Of a stretch of 17,288 bases of DNA, positions 14,925 through 17,288 are shown in pieces. Every line of letters begins with the position of its first letter. Within the stretch, counting starts at the first letter, position 1. The notes beneath the pieces are model-generated. The model was not told the DNA's origin. It ran no database searches and saw nothing but the letters and a program-made list of their open reading frames with translations. This stretch comes from Verrucomicrobiota bacterium (GTDB lineage Bacteria; Verrucomicrobiota; Verrucomicrobiia; Opitutales; UBA953), in the NCBI GenBank assembly GCA_009924535.1, contig RFRI01000004.1, positions 1 to 17,288 on the forward strand. The letters run 5' to 3'. Both the position numbers and the translations under genes were made by a program.

Positions 14925-16691
14925 ATGCCCCGCTTCCATACCCTGTTGGCACTCTGTGCCCTCATCGCCTTCCAGCCGGCCGCCCGCGCCGCCGGCGAAA
15001 GCCGCAAACTCACCCTCGAGGATGGCGACCGCGTGCTCCTCATCGGCGACGTGCTCATCGAGCGCGAGAGCAACTATGGTCTCCTTGAGACGAAGATGCG
15101 TCAGGAATTCCCGGGAAAGAACTTCGCCGTGCGCAACCTTGGTTACTCCGGCGATACGCCCCTCGGTGCTTCGCGCGCCAGTTTCGATCCGGTCGCCAAA
15201 GGCGTCGAGCTGCTCGAGGAGCAACTCGCCGTCGTGAAGCCGACCGTCGCTATCATCGGCTACGGCATGGCCGCTTCGCTCGAAGAACTCACCTATCGCA
15301 AGAACGACCCGGCCCTCAATCCGGATCCTGCCCGCTATGGCACGGAACACACGCCCGCCCGCCTGAAGCGTGATGTCGCCCAGCTGATGGACCTGATCAC
15401 GAAGCACAGCGCCGGCGGCAAGGTCCGCTTCGTCATCCTCGGGCCGATCGCCCACGAAGACCTCCGCGGTTCCCGACCCGGCCTGCCTGACCCCGCCGAA
15501 CACAACGCGATGCTTGCCGCCTATGGCCGGAGCCTCGCCGAACTCGCCGCCGAAAAGAACGTGCCGTTCATCCGGGCGGAATGGAAATCACACGGCATCG
15601 CCCTCGACCTCGGTACGGACAACGGCATCCACCTCACCGAACGCGGTTATCGCGCCCTCAGCGAAGGCTTCGCCGCCCAGCTCGGCTGGATAGTGAACAA
15701 AGACGGATGGGACCAGCCTTCGTCCGCCGCGGAGGCCCTGCGCGCGTCGATCCTCCGCAAGAACTCCCTCTTCTTCCACCGCAGCCGTCCCGCGAACTAC
15801 ACCTACATCTTCGGCTTCCGTAAGCGTGAACAGGGCAACAACGCCGTCGAAATCCCGAAGTTCGACCCCCTGATCGAGAAAGCCGAAGCCGACGCCATCG
15901 CCGTCTCGGCCGGCCAGCCCAGCACGCTGCCGCCCGAACCGAAGACCCCGGCGAAGCTCGAAGTCCGCGCCTCCCTGCCCGCCCCGGAGTTCAAACTCTC
16001 CGACGGCCTGCGTATCTCGCTTTTCGCCGAGAACCCGCTCCTCGAGAAGCCGGTGCACATGAACTGGGACACCTCCGGCCGCCTCTGGGTCGCGACGTCC
16101 AACACCTACCCGCAGGTTAACCCGGAAGACCTCGCCGCGCAGATGGCCGGCAATTCCGCCAAGTTCGGTCCGTCCACCGGCAACGACAAGGTGATCCTGC
16201 TCGAAGACACCAACCACGACGGCATCGCCGACGTCTCCCGCATCGTCGCCGACCGCCTGCTCATCCCGTCCGGCGTCGCCCCCGACAATTTCGGCGGCGT
16301 CTACGTCGGCGCGAGCACCGAACTCCTGCACCTTACCAACGCGAACGCCGACGGCGTCCTCGCCGACCGTCGCATCGTGCTCAGCGGCTTCGGCACCGAA
16401 GACACGCACCACATCGTCCACACGCTGCACTGGGGCATCGATGGTCGCCTCTACTTCCATCAGACGATCTACATCCACTCTCACCTCGAGACCCCGTGGG
16501 GCCTCGTGCGCGCCAACTCCGGCGTGGCTTTCGCCTACGACCCGAACACCGAACGTCTCTCATCAACAGCCCGCTCTTCGGCCCGGACTGGCAAGGCAAC
16601 GCGATCACCTGCGACTTCCGCGCGCACCGCATCGTCCGCTTCGGCTTCAACGACTTCAGCGTCTCCGACGCCCCGAAGTCCGGCTACGTGA
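14925..16691 (+). CDS. SGNH-like domain fused to PVC-type DUF7133 propeller, N-terminal part of a frame-broken gene
   Basis: Signal peptide MPRFHTLLALCALIAFQPAARA. Residues about 30-255 form an SGNH/GDSL-like domain: LIGDVLIERES (39-49), NLGYSGDTP (71-79), GYGMAAS (112-118) and DNGIHLTERGY (232-242, with D232 and H236). The serine of the usual GDS block is V43, so ester hydrolysis looks unlikely. From about 352 a DUF7133/membrane-bound-dehydrogenase-like beta-propeller follows: LSDGLRISLFAENPLL, DGRLYFHQTIYIHSH and ETPWGLVRANSGVAFAY. Family resemblance stops at YDPNTERL (codon ending 16559); the remainder to 16691 is out of frame. The propeller continues in another frame from 16559. Fused proteins of this type in PVC bacteria usually end with HEAT repeats and a CxxCH cytochrome; that end lies outside the window. 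Function unknown; probably periplasmic or cell-surface. Confidence 0.85.
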   Translation: MPRFHTLLALCALIAFQPAARAAGESRKLTLEDGDRVLLIGDVLIERESNYGLLETKMRQEFPGKNFAVRNLGYSGDTPLGASRASFDPVAKGVELLEEQLAVVKPTVAIIGYGMAASLEELTYRKNDPALNPDPARYGTEHTPARLKRDVAQLMDLITKHSAGGKVRFVILGPIAHEDLRGSRPGLPDPAEHNAMLAAYGRSLAELAAEKNVPFIRAEWKSHGIALDLGTDNGIHLTERGYRALSEGFAAQLGWIVNKDGWDQPSSAAEALRASILRKNSLFFHRSRPANYTYIFGFRKREQGNNAVEIPKFDPLIEKAEADAIAVSAGQPSTLPPEPKTPAKLEVRASLPAPEFKLSDGLRISLFAENPLLEKPVHMNWDTSGRLWVATSNTYPQVNPEDLAAQMAGNSAKFGPSTGNDKVILLEDTNHDGIADVSRIVADRLLIPSGVAPDNFGGVYVGASTELLHLTNANADGVLADRRIVLSGFGTEDTHHIVHTLHWGIDGRLYFHQTIYIHSHLETPWGLVRANSGVAFAYDPNTERLSSTARSSARTGKATRSPATSARTASSASASTTSASPTPRSPAT

Positions 16692-17288
16692 CAAAGGAAC
16701 TGCCCGACGTCGTCCGTACGAGCGACGTCTCCTTCCGTCCGATCACCCCGAAGATGGGCCCGGACGGTGCCCTCTACGTCGCCGACTGGACCAACCCGAT
16801 CATCAACCACGGCGAGGTCGACTTCCGCGACCCGCGTCGCGACAAGGTCAGCGGCCGCATCTGGCGCATCCTCCCCGAGAACGCCAAGCCGCTCGCCTGG
16901 CAGCCGGTGCTCGGCAAGCCGACGCCGGAGCTCCTCGCCGGCCTCCTTTCCCCGAACCGCTGGGATTTCGAACAATCCCGGCGCGAACTCGCCAAGCTCC
17001 CCGTCGCCGAACTCCAGGCCGCCCTCAAGGATTGGGCCAAGGATGACGTCACCCGTCGTCACGCCGCCTGGCTCCTGAGCGGCCGCACCGCCGAGACGGC
17101 CCACCTCGCCGTGCTCCTGCAGAGCAAGGATCCCGTGAGCCTCCAGGTCGGCCTGCGCGAACTCGGCAAGTCCCTCGGCGCCCGCGGCGCGACGGACATC
17201 AGCCTCATCACGCCCTTCCTCTCCCACACCAATCCGCGCGTCCAGCTCGAAGCCCATCGCGCCCTCGCCCGCGTCCGTACGCCTGAGA
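16559..17288 (+). pseudogene. Continuation of the DUF7133 propeller and HEAT-like repeats in a shifted frame, 3'-partial
   Basis: From 16559 frame 2 reads LINSPLFGPDWQGNAITCDF, then RAHRIVRFGFND, PKMGPDGALYVADWTNP, HGEVDFRDPRRD and GRIWRILPEN, which are conserved late blocks of the DUF7133 propeller. Alpha-helical HEAT-like repeats follow (RRHAAWLLSG near 17055, HTNPRVQLEAHRALARV near the edge). The frame stays open to the last base. It has no start of its own and is the direct continuation of the gene at 14925. Compared with the family from memory, about 60-70 residues (the NPWGH and FATDGAGGEG region) are missing between YDPNTERL and LINSP, together with a frame change. Either the gene is broken or the sequence has a local error. 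Confidence 0.8.

Overview
The window looks like a chromosome segment of a PVC-superphylum bacterium. Verrucomicrobiota (Opitutae-like) is my first guess and Planctomycetota the alternative. The evidence is gene content: a DUF1549/DUF1553 (PSCyt2-PSD1) protein followed directly by a Tat-exported DUF1501 protein, two secreted S1-family sulfatases, a DUF5722 protein, and an SGNH domain fused to a PVC-type DUF7133 propeller. The DNA is GC-rich and densely coded. None of the nine ATG starts has a recognisable Shine-Dalgarno sequence. I see no tRNA, rRNA, CRISPR array, insertion sequence or integrase, and no gene-free stretch longer than 300 bases.

Layout: 1-3996 (+) is a PSCyt2/PSD1 gene, cut by the window edge and broken by an internal loss with frameshift near 1972-2042, then a DUF1501 gene 4 bases later, closed by a strong hairpin terminator. 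4065-6188 (-) is a secreted metzincin-type metalloprotease with PPC, PKD and Ig-like domains. 6337-7773 (+) and 7777-9369 (-) are two tail-to-tail sulfatases with 3 bases between their stops. 9484-10758 (+) is a secreted DUF5722 protein that resembles a glycoside hydrolase. 10924-13049 (+) is a two-gene unit with an ATGA overlap: an FGGY kinase resembling D-ribulokinase and a HAD class IIA-like hydrolase. 13053-13913 (-) is trhO, again 3 bases from the convergent stop, and 13990-14808 (+) is the divergent trmO/tsaA gene, so two tRNA anticodon-loop modification enzymes share one intergenic region. 14925-17288 (+) is an SGNH-DUF7133 fusion that is also broken by an internal loss with frameshift near 16557 and runs off the window.

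How the genes fit together: the first two thirds is an outward-facing set (signal peptides on the sulfatases, DUF5722 and metalloprotease; Tat signal on DUF1501), consistent with breakdown of sulfated glycans and associated protein. The middle adds intracellular sugar phosphorylation, and trhO/trmO are housekeeping. Most transcription units are single genes on alternating strands. The points most worth a second look are the two similar deletion-plus-frameshift lesions in PVC-specific genes, the kinase-HAD couple in which the HAD enzyme lacks the usual second aspartate, the DUF5722 protein with a visible pair of candidate catalytic glutamates, and the SGNH domain without a serine nucleophile.
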